From an uncultured Verrucomicrobiota bacterium (GTDB lineage: Bacteria > Verrucomicrobiota > Verrucomicrobiia > Opitutales > Intestinicryptomonadaceae): 45,109 bases of DNA. Below are positions 15,357-24,059 of the stretch, in pieces; positions within the stretch are counted from its first letter, which is position 1; the number at the start of each line of letters is the position of its first letter. Below the pieces are notes generated by a model. That model did not search any database and had not been told where the DNA came from. It saw only the letters and a program-made list of their open reading frames with translations. Both the position numbers and the translations under genes were made by a program. The DNA lies in assembly GCA_949293415.1 (NCBI GenBank), contig CASFDK010000019.1, forward strand, positions 1-45,109, given 5' to 3'.

Positions 15357-16405
15357 GCGCGGTTTTAAAGGCATTTTTTGCAGCGTTTCTCGTTTGCGGC
15401 GGCTTTATTTGCGCTTTCGCCGACGGGAATTTCTACGCGCCGTCCTCCGAAAAGCTCGGCGCGTTGGGCGAATCGTTCCGTTCTAAACTTGCAGATTGCG
15501 GCGCATCGGGCGGGGCGTTGTGTGTTGTCGCGAACGGAAAAGTTCTCTACGGGCGCGATTTCGATTTTCCGAACGGGGCGGTTTCGGGCGCGAAGCCGAA
15601 CGGGGCGGAAGCTCCGCGCAGATATCCGCTCGGCAACACTTCGCAGGTGCTGCTTTCGCTGATGCTTGCGGCAATGCAACGCGACGGCATTCTCGCCGCC
15701 GACTGGCGCGTTTCTCGACACTGTTCGTATTTCAAATTCGGTTCCGGCGATGTAACCTTCGACGACCTGCTATCGATGCGCGGCGGCTTCGATTCGCATT
15801 CCGATTCGCTCGTGCCCGCCGATGCGTCTTCGCTCGAAGTCTTCGAAATAGCGCGGCAGATTCCGCCCGCGGGCGCGGCTAAAACGTACTTTGCGCGGTC
15901 GCGCCTGAGTGCGGCTTTGGCGGGCTATGCGATGGGCTATGTTTTCGACAAAAAAACGTCGAATATGAAAAAGTCGTTCGCCGCGTGCGCAAAAAGGTAT
16001 TTGTTCGAGCCGATGAAGTTCGAAGACCCGCGTTTCGTTTCGTTCGATACCGCGCTTTTCCCCGCGACGGCGTTTGCCCTTTCGGTGGTCGATTGTGCCG
16101 CTTGGCTGTGCTGCGAGACTTCGCCGAATCCGCCGGTTGCCCCGCGTTCGGAAATCGCCGCACGCCGCCTCTCCCGCGACGCAGCCGGCAGATTCGGCGG
16201 CGGATGGCTTGCTTCGAACGAGGGCGGGGCGCACTTTTTCGTCTCCGCCGACTACTGGCAGAATTGCGCAAACGTTGTCGCCGTATTTCCCGATTCGAAC
16301 GTTGCGGTGGCGTTTTTTGCGCGTTCTTCAGACGCCCAGAAAGCTTCGAAAGCCTGCGCCGATTCGCTGTCCGAATTTATATCGATTTTGACAAACCGAA
16401 AGTGA
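15353..16405 (+). CDS. Exported beta-lactamase-fold protein lacking catalytic motifs
   Basis: The 350-residue product has a signal peptide (FFAAFLVCGGFICAFADG). Its layout resembles class C beta-lactamase/penicillin-binding serine hydrolases: a PLGNTSQVLLSLMLAAMQRDGIL helix, a VTFDDLLSMRGG region, YFARSRLSAALAGYAMGYVF and a final strand pair. The serine-x-x-lysine motif is SQVL, so the lysine is missing, the Tyr-x-Asn motif is YFA, and no KTG is seen. It is probably not a working serine hydrolase. The GTG start (15353) overlaps the stop of the RmlD-like gene in GTGA, implying coupled translation. It could alternatively be a distant fold member with another role. Confidence 0.6.
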   Translation: MSAVLKAFFAAFLVCGGFICAFADGNFYAPSSEKLGALGESFRSKLADCGASGGALCVVANGKVLYGRDFDFPNGAVSGAKPNGAEAPRRYPLGNTSQVLLSLMLAAMQRDGILAADWRVSRHCSYFKFGSGDVTFDDLLSMRGGFDSHSDSLVPADASSLEVFEIARQIPPAGAAKTYFARSRLSAALAGYAMGYVFDKKTSNMKKSFAACAKRYLFEPMKFEDPRFVSFDTALFPATAFALSVVDCAAWLCCETSPNPPVAPRSEIAARRLSRDAAGRFGGGWLASNEGGAHFFVSADYWQNCANVVAVFPDSNVAVAFFARSSDAQKASKACADSLSEFISILTNRK

Positions 16406-16412
16406 TTTTGAT

Positions 16413-17390
16413 ATGAAGTATTTTTATTTGTCGATTGTATCCGTCCTGTTTTTTGCCTCGAACGTCCTTGCGGGGAAGGGCGTGAAGATTGCGTTTCTTG
16501 CGCCCGACGGGCTGACTCCGCAAAACTCCGCCGTCTACAACGGTATGCGCGACGCGTTTTCCGAGTTCAAAATGCGCTACAACCGCGACTTTTCGCTCGA
16601 ATATTTCTCCGCGGGCAATTCGCAAACCGAACAGGTTTCGCAGCTCGGCGGGATATACATAGGCGGCTTTGCGGGGGCGGTGGTATTTCCCGTCGCGGGC
16701 GGCGACGCGCTCGGCGGCAAAATTTCGGACCTCGCGGAAAAGAATTTCCCCGTTGCGCTTGCGGGGCGCGATATTCCCGATTCAAAACGCCTGTGTTTTA
16801 TCGGCACAGACTCCGCCGCCGCCGCAAAACGCATTGCCGAGCTTCTGAAAAGCCATTCCCCGCGCGGCAAAATTCCGCTCTACTGCTATTTCAAAACGTC
16901 CGAGTCCGCCGACGGTTTGTCCGTTTCGGACGCGGCGAAAATTACGCCTTTTCTGGGTCTGTCGATGTCGGTCGGGCAGTTCCGCGCGCTCGTAGAACCG
17001 TACCGTTGCGTGCTTGTCGGCACGGAGTATTACTCGGTTTACGCTCAAAGGAACGCCGTCGAAATCATGCGGCGCGACGACTACGGCGAGCTGTTTTTCA
17101 ATCCCTATCTCTTCGCCGATATGCAGCCGATTAAGCGCGATTCCGACAGGCGTTTCGCCATATGTATCGGCGCGATTCCTCAGCTCGAGCAGAGGCTTGT
17201 CGACGGTTTTCTTACAGCCTGTGTCTACGGCGACTATTACGGTTGGGGCTATTTCGCCGCCCGTGCGCTCGTCGAAAAAATCATGGACAAAACCGAGCCG
17301 TCGCAGCCCGTCCGTCTGCTTGCTCCGCTCACTGCGACATCCGCGAATCCGTCAGCCTTTTCCGCCGACTGGCGCAGATGGATGAAATAG
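16413..17390 (+). CDS. Periplasmic sugar-binding-protein-like (Peripla_BP_4)
   Basis: This 325-residue protein has a signal peptide (YFYLSIVSVLFFASNVLA) and the two-lobed periplasmic-binding pattern: VKIAFLAPDGLTPQNSAVYNGMRDAF at the start, a GGFAGAVVFPVAG hinge-like segment and FIGTDSAAAAKRIAELL. Family members bind sugars for ABC importers or act as sensors. No permease or ATPase gene lies nearby, so it may serve a distant transporter or sensor kinase. It follows the beta-lactamase-fold gene by 7 bp, completing a three-gene operon. Confidence 0.75.
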   Translation: MKYFYLSIVSVLFFASNVLAGKGVKIAFLAPDGLTPQNSAVYNGMRDAFSEFKMRYNRDFSLEYFSAGNSQTEQVSQLGGIYIGGFAGAVVFPVAGGDALGGKISDLAEKNFPVALAGRDIPDSKRLCFIGTDSAAAAKRIAELLKSHSPRGKIPLYCYFKTSESADGLSVSDAAKITPFLGLSMSVGQFRALVEPYRCVLVGTEYYSVYAQRNAVEIMRRDDYGELFFNPYLFADMQPIKRDSDRRFAICIGAIPQLEQRLVDGFLTACVYGDYYGWGYFAARALVEKIMDKTEPSQPVRLLAPLTATSANPSAFSADWRRWMK

Positions 17391-17468
17391 AGCGCGCTCG
17401 GGACGTTCAAATAAGGCTTGCAAAAATGCGCGCGGGGTTCATTTTCAATCAAAAATAAATTCGGATAT

Positions 17469-18350
17469 ATGAAAAAATTCGCACTCATCTCTCTGTTGTC
17501 CGCGTCGGTTTTGTCGGCGTTCGGACAGGTTTCGGTCGATTCTGCGGCGACTTCGATTGCCTCCACTCTCGAGGGCGGCGCGTCGGTCGTAAAAGACTAT
17601 GCGCCCGAGCTTTCGCTTTCGCTTCTGAGCGTTTCGGCATCCGTCGGCTACGAATCGCAGTACGTTTTCCGCGCCGAAAAATTCGCGGGTCATTCGATTC
17701 AGCCCAAAGTTGAATTTGCGTATCCCGTCTACGGTTTCGATATTTACGTCGGTGCGTGGGCGAATACCCCCATTCAGGGCACGAAGGGCGGTTTGACTGA
17801 AATCGACATCTACGGCGGCGTTAACTACTACTACAAGTCGGCGCGTGTCGATGTGGGTTACATTCTTTATTACTATCCCGATTCCGACCAGACTCAGAAC
17901 AGGCTTTCGCGCGATATGGAAGTTTACGTCGGCGGTGCGCTCGACACTTCCGCGTATTTGTGGGGCTACAATCTCAATCCGTCCGCCTACTATTTCTACA
18001 ACTGGATTCTCAAGCAGCAGGTTGTCGAAATTTCGCTCAGCTACAGCATTCCGATTGGCGAGCAGCTTCTCGACGACGGCAGGTTCACGCTTCCCGTCAC
18101 CCTTTACGGCGGTTATTTGACCTCGGGCAGAAAGAACGGCGACAATGGCGCTCCCGACAGTGGCGTAAACTATTTCTACTGGGGCGTAAGCGGCGACATT
18201 GCCTTTGCCGTAACTGATTACTGTACGATAAGCGGCGGTATTCGCTACTCGATGCGTGAAGGCGGTCAGGGCGAATCGGTTGACCACTATCCCCTGCAGG
18301 GTAGGGAAAATAACCTCTGGTTCGGAGGCAAAGTAGACTTCGGCTTCTAG
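17469..18350 (+). CDS. Outer-membrane beta-barrel protein (TorF-like)
   Basis: The 293-residue product has a signal peptide (MKKFALISLLSASVLSAFG) and a pattern of alternating strands rich in Tyr and Gly, e.g. VGYESQYVFRAEKFAGHSI and FDIYVGAWANTP, ending in Phe (KVDFGF) as outer-membrane barrels do. It resembles the putative TorF/Gcw_chp porin family found in Verrucomicrobiota; function is unknown. The internal ATG at 17469 is chosen because it starts the signal peptide. A palindrome with T-run follows the stop. Confidence 0.75.
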   Translation: MKKFALISLLSASVLSAFGQVSVDSAATSIASTLEGGASVVKDYAPELSLSLLSVSASVGYESQYVFRAEKFAGHSIQPKVEFAYPVYGFDIYVGAWANTPIQGTKGGLTEIDIYGGVNYYYKSARVDVGYILYYYPDSDQTQNRLSRDMEVYVGGALDTSAYLWGYNLNPSAYYFYNWILKQQVVEISLSYSIPIGEQLLDDGRFTLPVTLYGGYLTSGRKNGDNGAPDSGVNYFYWGVSGDIAFAVTDYCTISGGIRYSMREGGQGESVDHYPLQGRENNLWFGGKVDFGF

Positions 18351-18401
18351 CAGGCGGGTGCCTGCACGCCGTCGGAACTTCGTTCCTACTTGTGATACTT
18401 C

Positions 18402-18425
18402 GGCGCGGCTATAGCCGCGCCTTTT
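18402..18425 (+). terminator. Palindromic hairpin after the outer-membrane gene
   Basis: A perfect 20-bp palindrome (GGCGCGGCTATAGCCGCGCC) is followed by only four T residues. It is the likely terminator of the beta-barrel gene, 50 bp away. From here to 18586 there is no gene I can support. Confidence 0.6.
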
Positions 18426-18586
18426 GTGTATAAGTGCGCATTGAGTGGCGGGACGCCGCTCAATGGCTTTGATTGTTCGAATTTATTTTGTTCTTTTCCG
18501 AAACCAGTTAGCAATACTTGTTCGATGGAATAAATGGGGTTCGGAGGGGGAATGTGGGCGGTTATTTTAAGGAAAACGTAAACAAT

Positions 18587-18620
18587 AAAAAAAGCGGCAA
18601 CGAAAACGTTGTCGCCTTTT
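18587..18620 (-). terminator. Rho-independent terminator of eda
   Basis: On the minus strand a 9-bp stem (18594-18602 with 18607-18615, one G-T pair, loop TTTT) is followed by seven T residues. It begins 20 bp after the eda stop. The plus-strand side has four T residues after the stem, so weak two-way function is possible. Confidence 0.8.
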
Positions 18621-18639
18621 GTTTCTGTTTGTATTCGGA

Positions 18640-19269
18640 TTAGAGTTGCGCTACGGCTTCTTCCGCGTTCTTGCGGATTGCCGCCCAGTCGCGCGCTTCT
18701 ATCAGTTTCGAGGGTGCTATCCACGAGCCGCCGATTGCCGCCACCAACGGCGATGACAGGTATTCGCCCATATTCGCCAATTTCAAGCCGCCGAGCGGTA
18801 TGAAGCTTACGCCGAGATGTTTGTAGGGGGCAGCCATACTTTCGAGGTGCTTCATTCCGCCAGTCGTTCCCGCGGGGAAGAATTTCATCAGTGTGCAGCC
18901 GTGTTCAAGCGACTGTTCGATTTCGCTCGGGGTCATAATTCCGGGGGCGAAGGGCAGACCCGCCTCTTTTGCCGCGTCGATTACGCGCACGTTGCAGCCG
19001 GGGCTTACCGCGAAATCCGCGCCGCGTTTCTTGGCTTCAACCGCCTGTTCGGGAGTCAGAACCGTGCCGATACCGAGCATTACGTCGTGCGCTTTTTCGG
19101 CGATTGCCGATGCGCATTCGAATGCGTTTGGCGTACGGAGTGTCAATTCTATCGCTTTGATTCCGCCGTCGGCAAGTGCCTTCGCCAAGTCGACTGCGGC
19201 GTCTTTATCGTTTACGCTGAGCACGGCAACGATGCGTGCTTCCCTGATTTTTTCAGCAAGAGTTTTCAT
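18640..19269 (-). CDS. eda: 2-keto-3-deoxy-6-phosphogluconate (KDPG) aldolase
   Basis: The 209-residue TIM-barrel aldolase splits KDPG (or KDPGal) into pyruvate and glyceraldehyde 3-phosphate; in uronate (pectin) degradation it is the last step. Family features are IELTLRTP with Glu41, GIGTVLTPEQA, SPGCN and LMKFFPA with the Schiff-base lysine Lys129. The start at 19269 is chosen because EKIREARIVAVL is the usual beginning; upstream in-frame residues do not fit. It is a single-gene unit, divergent from the FAD oxidoreductase, with pectin-type genes nearby. A bifunctional HOG/KDPG aldolase cannot be excluded. Confidence 0.95.
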   Translation of the reverse strand: MKTLAEKIREARIVAVLSVNDKDAAVDLAKALADGGIKAIELTLRTPNAFECASAIAEKAHDVMLGIGTVLTPEQAVEAKKRGADFAVSPGCNVRVIDAAKEAGLPFAPGIMTPSEIEQSLEHGCTLMKFFPAGTTGGMKHLESMAAPYKHLGVSFIPLGGLKLANMGEYLSSPLVAAIGGSWIAPSKLIEARDWAAIRKNAEEAVAQL

Positions 19270-19416
19270 AGTGTTTCGTTTCGGAGTGTGCATATTTTGC
19301 ATTTCGATTGCAACCAAATTCAATGGCATTGCGTCCTTTATTGGCTTGACCGTCCGCGGGTTATTTGAAATCATCCGAGGATATACGGTATCTGCAATGC
19401 AATGACAAAGGGGAGT

Positions 19417-21363
19417 ATGAAACGAAGAAATTTTCTGGGTGCGTCGGCTGCGTATATGTTCGGTTATAGTTTGATTGTAAGCGCGCCAAAAGGGGCGGCG
19501 GCTTTCGAGCCTACGGACGAGCGTTCGCGGCGTTTGGCGGCGTTGGGCGCGTCGAAATCCGCGCCGTATGCGCCGAACGAAAAGTTGATGAAGAAAGTTT
19601 CGCTCGAATGCGACGTTCTCGTGGCGGGCGGCGGTCTTGCGGGAATTTGCGCGGCGATTTCGGCGGCAAGACACGGCAAAAAGGTCGTGCTTGTTCAGGA
19701 CAGGTCGAGGCTCGGCGGCAATTCGAGTTCCGAAATCAAGATGCATCCGCTCGGCGTGAAGTCGCCGCGCACGGGATGGCGCGAGGGCGGGCTTATCGAA
19801 GAGTTGAAGCTTGAAAATGCCGCCAACAATCCGCAACTTTCGTGGGAAATGTGGGACCTGCTTTTATACGACAAATGTGTCAGCGAAAAAAACATCACGC
19901 TCATTCTCGACACCTCCCTTTGCGGCGTAGCGATGGACGGCGACAAAATCGCGCGCGCCTATGCCCGTTCCGACACCACGCGCCACATTTACGACATCAA
20001 GGCGAAGATTTTCGTCGACTGCACTGGCGACAGCAGGCTCGCGATGGAGGCGGGCGCGGAGGTGATGTCGGGGCGCGACGGTTCGGCGAAGTTCGGCGAA
20101 TCGTTTGCGGATTTCGACCCCGTCGGCACACGTCAGGGGTCGAGCATAATGTTTACGTCGAAGTTGTACGACAAGCCTATGCCCTATAAGCCGCCCGTGT
20201 GGGCGAAGAAAATCACGCCCGAGCAGATGAAGTTCCGCAGCATAAAGGGCGACGGGCTCGCCTACGGCTACTGGTGGATTGAGCTAGGCGGCGACGGCGA
20301 CGCAATCGCCGACAACGAGATGCTGCGTTTCGAGCTGCTCTCGATTGTGATGGGCGTTTGGGACTACATCAAAAACAGCGGCAGGTATCCCGAGGCGGCG
20401 AACAGGGCAATCGACACGGTTTCGATGGTGACGGGGAGGCGCGACACCTACCGAATTGTCGGCGAGCGCATTATGACCCAGCAGGACATAATGGGCGGCT
20501 GGCGGAATTTCGACGACGCGGTTGCGGTCGGCGGCTGGTCGATGGACGACCACCCCGCGAAGGGTTTTTACGCGTCGGACCGCCGCCCCTGCAGGCAGTT
20601 CGGCGAAGTGCCGTTCTACAACATCGGCTTGTCGTCGCTCTATTCGAAGGACGTGAAGAATTTGATGATGGCGGGGCGCAACATAAGCTGTAGCCACGTT
20701 GCGTTTACGTCGACCCGCGTGATGTCTACCTGTGCGGTCGAGGGGCAGGCGGTCGGAACGGCGGCGGCGATGTGCATTGACGAAGGGCTGCTTCCCGCGC
20801 AGCTCCGCGCCGACAAGTCAAAGCTCCGCGCCCTTCAGCAGGCACTTTTGCGCGACGACCAAACAATCATCGGCGTAAGGAACGAAGACCCGCTCGACTT
20901 GGCGCGTTCGGCTTCGGTTTCGGCTTCCGACAGCGCGGACGGTAGCAAGCCCGAGAATGTACTTACGGGTATCGCGATAGACTCGCGCAAGTCGGTCGCC
21001 AACCGCTGGGTTGCCGACGCTTCGGCGGAGCGTTGGCTGAAGCTTTCGTGGCGTACGCCAGTGAAGATTTCCTCGGCGCAGTTGACGTTCTTCGGCGGCT
21101 ATCCCGAGCTCTCGATGACGCATTCCGACTATCTCTTGAAGCATATGCACCGCGGCGCGCAGAAAGAGCTTGTCCGCGATTTCGACATCGTAGCCGAACT
21201 TGAAGACGGCTCGGAGCGCGTGCTTGCAAGTGTCCGCGGCAATGCGCAGAGGCTTGTTCGGGCGAAGTTCGAAACGGTTTCGGCGAAGTCGCTCAGGTTC
21301 GACTTCAAGGCTACCAACGGCGATCCGAGGTTTGTGGTATGCGAAGTCCGCGCGTACGCGTAG
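19417..21363 (+). CDS. Tat-type FAD-dependent oxidoreductase with C-terminal galactose-binding-like domain
   Basis: The protein begins with a twin-arginine signal (MKRRNFLGASAAYMFGYSL), so it is likely exported folded. Residues about 50-470 are an FAD_oxidored-type domain: VLVAGGGLAGICAAISAARHGKKV, then LGGNSSSEI, and a final FAD contact AGRNISCSHVAFTSTRVMSTC. The last 150 residues, with GSKPENVLTGI and WLKLSWRTPVKISSAQLTF, look like an F5/8 (discoidin) sugar-binding fold. The substrate is unknown, though the surroundings suggest a sugar. The start at 19417 has GGGG close upstream; an ATG at 19402 in frame is possible and would add five residues. It stands divergent to eda and 138 bp ahead of a GH32-like gene. 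Confidence 0.88.
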   Translation: MKRRNFLGASAAYMFGYSLIVSAPKGAAAFEPTDERSRRLAALGASKSAPYAPNEKLMKKVSLECDVLVAGGGLAGICAAISAARHGKKVVLVQDRSRLGGNSSSEIKMHPLGVKSPRTGWREGGLIEELKLENAANNPQLSWEMWDLLLYDKCVSEKNITLILDTSLCGVAMDGDKIARAYARSDTTRHIYDIKAKIFVDCTGDSRLAMEAGAEVMSGRDGSAKFGESFADFDPVGTRQGSSIMFTSKLYDKPMPYKPPVWAKKITPEQMKFRSIKGDGLAYGYWWIELGGDGDAIADNEMLRFELLSIVMGVWDYIKNSGRYPEAANRAIDTVSMVTGRRDTYRIVGERIMTQQDIMGGWRNFDDAVAVGGWSMDDHPAKGFYASDRRPCRQFGEVPFYNIGLSSLYSKDVKNLMMAGRNISCSHVAFTSTRVMSTCAVEGQAVGTAAAMCIDEGLLPAQLRADKSKLRALQQALLRDDQTIIGVRNEDPLDLARSASVSASDSADGSKPENVLTGIAIDSRKSVANRWVADASAERWLKLSWRTPVKISSAQLTFFGGYPELSMTHSDYLLKHMHRGAQKELVRDFDIVAELEDGSERVLASVRGNAQRLVRAKFETVSAKSLRFDFKATNGDPRFVVCEVRAYA

Positions 21364-21501
21364 GGCTTTGCGCTTCGGTTCGGAAAAGGTTCGCGTTCGG
21401 CGGTGCGGCGGCGCGAACTTTTTTTGTTTTTTCTCGCAAAATCTTTCGACGTTTGCGAGTATTCCGAGAACTTATTTATTTCTCCCTTTTCTAAAAAAAA
21501 T

Positions 21502-23262
21502 ATGAAATTGATTCGTATTCTTCTCGTTTTTCTGACGGTTCTTCCGCTGTTTGCCTCGGGCGCGGAGGCGAAGAGACCGCGCGCGTTTTCGGGCACTGCC
21601 GAGGCAAAGATAAAAATCGGGGGCAACTTTCTCCTTCTCCCGATGAAGGGCAACGAAGACTACAATAAAATTTCGCTCGCCGACAAAGACGGCAATGTCC
21701 TTTTCAAAGTGTCCGCGCTTCTGACCGACGAAACCCCCCAGTGGTTTGCGCCCGTGAACGTTTCGCAATTCAAGGGGAAGGAGCTTACGCTTGCGTATCA
21801 AAAGCTCGGGCGCGAGCCGAGTTTTAGGCAGGCGGACGAAATCGGGTTTCGCGACCACTCGCGCGACAGGGGAAGACCCGCCTTTCACCTGACATCTAAA
21901 GACGGCTATATGGGCGATATTTGCGGGCTTGTGCACATCGGCGGCAAGTGGCACGCGTTCTTTCTCTACAACCCGTTTGCAATGAATCCGCAACCGCCGT
22001 ATTCAATAGCCCATGCGGTCAGCGAAGATCTGATAAACTGGACGTACGAGCCGAATTTTATGCCCTACGAGGTTGTCGACGGCGGCGGAATTGTCTACCC
22101 GACCGGCGGCGATGCCTTCTTCGACAAAGGCAACAAAAGCGGACTTTTCGATACGGAAAACGGCGTGTTTTTTGTCGTCGAAAAGTCGGACGGCTCGACG
22201 TGGATTGTGCCTCTTTCGGGGGGCGCGAATGTGAAACTTTCGGGTGTCGGCGGCAAGTCGTCGGGCGGCCCGAGCGTGTTTTACGACGGCGCGTCGAAGC
22301 AGTGGGTGCTTGTAAAGTGCGTCGAAAGCGGCAATTCAAAGCGCGTTGATTTTTACGTTTCGCCGAATTTGTCCGAATGGAAATTCGCTTCGGGCTTCGA
22401 CGCCGATTTTCCGTCGCCGACTTTCGGCAAAATGACGGCTTCGGGCAACGACGACGATTCCAAATACGTTCTCTGGAGCGGCGACGGCAGGTACTTTGTC
22501 GGGAACTTCGACGGCTCCAGATTTTCGACCGATTTTCCCGAACCGCAGCGCGTCCTTTTCGGCGATGTCAAGTCGGCGCGATTCTGGAAAAATGCGCCCG
22601 ACAATCGCGACATTGTAGCCGCCCGTGTAGACCAACCGGGGGATTTGATGCGTACCGTCGGACAGGCGTTTTCGCAGTCGATGGGAACTCCGTGGGATGT
22701 GCGCCTTGCCGACACGAAGAGGGGATACCGCATCCGCGTTTCGCTTCCGTCCGAAATTGTCGCGCATATGGGGCAGGGGTCCGACGGGCTCGGGCTGCCG
22801 TCGATGGCGTTCCGCTCCAACGTCTTTATGCTGCCCGACGCGGTGGGCAACAATTTCATCGTGGTGCTGACTTTCGACACGCGCCTGCTCGACGGCTTTT
22901 CAATCCGCGCGGGGGTCGCAAAATTCGGCTATTCGAAAGGCGGAAAATATTTCGAGACAACGCGCATCGAAGAGGTAAAACACATCCAGCCGTTTCCCGA
23001 CGGACTGCCCGACGCGCCGACATCGGCAATGGTCGTGCTCGACAATTATTCCGCCGAACTTTTCCTTCAGGACGGCTCTGCAGTGCTGATGATGGGCGAT
23101 TCGTATTTGAACCCCGAGCAGAAAATAAAGGTTGGATGTAACGGCGAAATGGTAATCTACAGGGTGACGAAAATTCCGGTTCTGCCGACGACCGAAGCGC
23201 AAAGGGCGGCGGCGGCGCGCAAACTGATAAAGGAAGCCGAAACGCCGAAAGGGGACAAATAA
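21502..23262 (+). CDS. Secreted GH32-like protein with altered active site
   Basis: The 586-residue protein has a signal peptide (cleavage near residue 21) and a five-bladed-propeller-like N-terminal domain related to GH32 fructosidases: FHLTSKDGYMGDICGLVHIGG lines up with the FHxxPxxGWMNDPNG signature, keeping the nucleophile aspartate (Asp139), and FFLYNPFA matches FYQYNP. The RDP motif appears as GGP (KSSGGPSVFYDG) and no WECP motif is present, so normal invertase activity is unlikely. The C-terminal part looks like the GH32 beta-sandwich. It may act on another sugar or only bind. Its stop shares one base with the next start. ATG at 21502 begins the signal peptide. Confidence 0.75.
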   Translation: MKLIRILLVFLTVLPLFASGAEAKRPRAFSGTAEAKIKIGGNFLLLPMKGNEDYNKISLADKDGNVLFKVSALLTDETPQWFAPVNVSQFKGKELTLAYQKLGREPSFRQADEIGFRDHSRDRGRPAFHLTSKDGYMGDICGLVHIGGKWHAFFLYNPFAMNPQPPYSIAHAVSEDLINWTYEPNFMPYEVVDGGGIVYPTGGDAFFDKGNKSGLFDTENGVFFVVEKSDGSTWIVPLSGGANVKLSGVGGKSSGGPSVFYDGASKQWVLVKCVESGNSKRVDFYVSPNLSEWKFASGFDADFPSPTFGKMTASGNDDDSKYVLWSGDGRYFVGNFDGSRFSTDFPEPQRVLFGDVKSARFWKNAPDNRDIVAARVDQPGDLMRTVGQAFSQSMGTPWDVRLADTKRGYRIRVSLPSEIVAHMGQGSDGLGLPSMAFRSNVFMLPDAVGNNFIVVLTFDTRLLDGFSIRAGVAKFGYSKGGKYFETTRIEEVKHIQPFPDGLPDAPTSAMVVLDNYSAELFLQDGSAVLMMGDSYLNPEQKIKVGCNGEMVIYRVTKIPVLPTTEAQRAAAARKLIKEAETPKGDK

Positions 23263-24029
23263 TGTTTTTCCAAATCATAGAAACGTCGAGCGCGGGCAAC
23301 TGCGCCTACTTCGAATACGGGGGCACGCGCGCGCTCATCGACGCGGGCGTGGGAATCCGCAAAATACGCTCGTATCTGGCGGGCAGGTCGCTCGAACTCG
23401 ACGACATCGACGCGGTTTTCGTAACGCACGAACACACCGACCACTGCAAGTCGCTGAAATATTTTGCGGGGGCGCGGACGAAAATTTTCGCAAACCGCCT
23501 AACCTGCGAATCAATCTGCCACAACGATTCCGCGACAAAACCGCTCAACTGGGCGACCTTCGAGGACGGTTCGGACTTCGATTTTATGGACATTTCGGCG
23601 TGCGGCTTTTCCGTGCCGCACGATACGAGCGATTCCGTTGGATACCGCTTCGTTCTTGGCGACAGAAAACTTGTCTGGATGACCGACCTCGGCAAGCCCA
23701 CCGCGCTCGCGTGCGATATGGCGCAATCGGCGCAGGTGCTGGTTCTGGAAAGCAACTACTGTCCGCGGATGCTCGAAAACTCCTCGCGCCCGTACCGACT
23801 CAAAAGCAGAATAAAAAGCTCGCACGGACACCTTTCGAACGCCGATGCAATCTCGATTCTGAAAACGCTTTCGCCCGAGTCGGTAGACAGAATCTATCTG
23901 GCGCACATCTCGCGCGAGTGCAACAGCACAACGCACATAGCAGAACTGATAGAAGACATCGGCGCAATCCGCCCGCGCATAGAAATAGTCTCGCCCTTCT
24001 CGCAGTCGAGTTCGCCGTTCGAAATATGA
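23262..24029 (+). CDS. WalJ/YycJ-like metallo-beta-lactamase-fold hydrolase
   Basis: The 255-residue protein carries HEHTDH at residues 56-61, an aspartate in MTDLGKP and a late histidine in SSHGHLSN, in the order found in YycJ/WalJ proteins, a family with 5'-to-3' DNA exonuclease members. It has no signal peptide. The ATG overlaps the previous gene's stop by one base, and GGGGA precedes it, so it is translated from the same message as the GH32-like gene. No walRK genes are near. Confidence 0.88.
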   Translation: MFFQIIETSSAGNCAYFEYGGTRALIDAGVGIRKIRSYLAGRSLELDDIDAVFVTHEHTDHCKSLKYFAGARTKIFANRLTCESICHNDSATKPLNWATFEDGSDFDFMDISACGFSVPHDTSDSVGYRFVLGDRKLVWMTDLGKPTALACDMAQSAQVLVLESNYCPRMLENSSRPYRLKSRIKSSHGHLSNADAISILKTLSPESVDRIYLAHISRECNSTTHIAELIEDIGAIRPRIEIVSPFSQSSSPFEI

Positions 24030-24059
24030 TTTCCCGCGCGGACACGCGGACGTTTCAAT

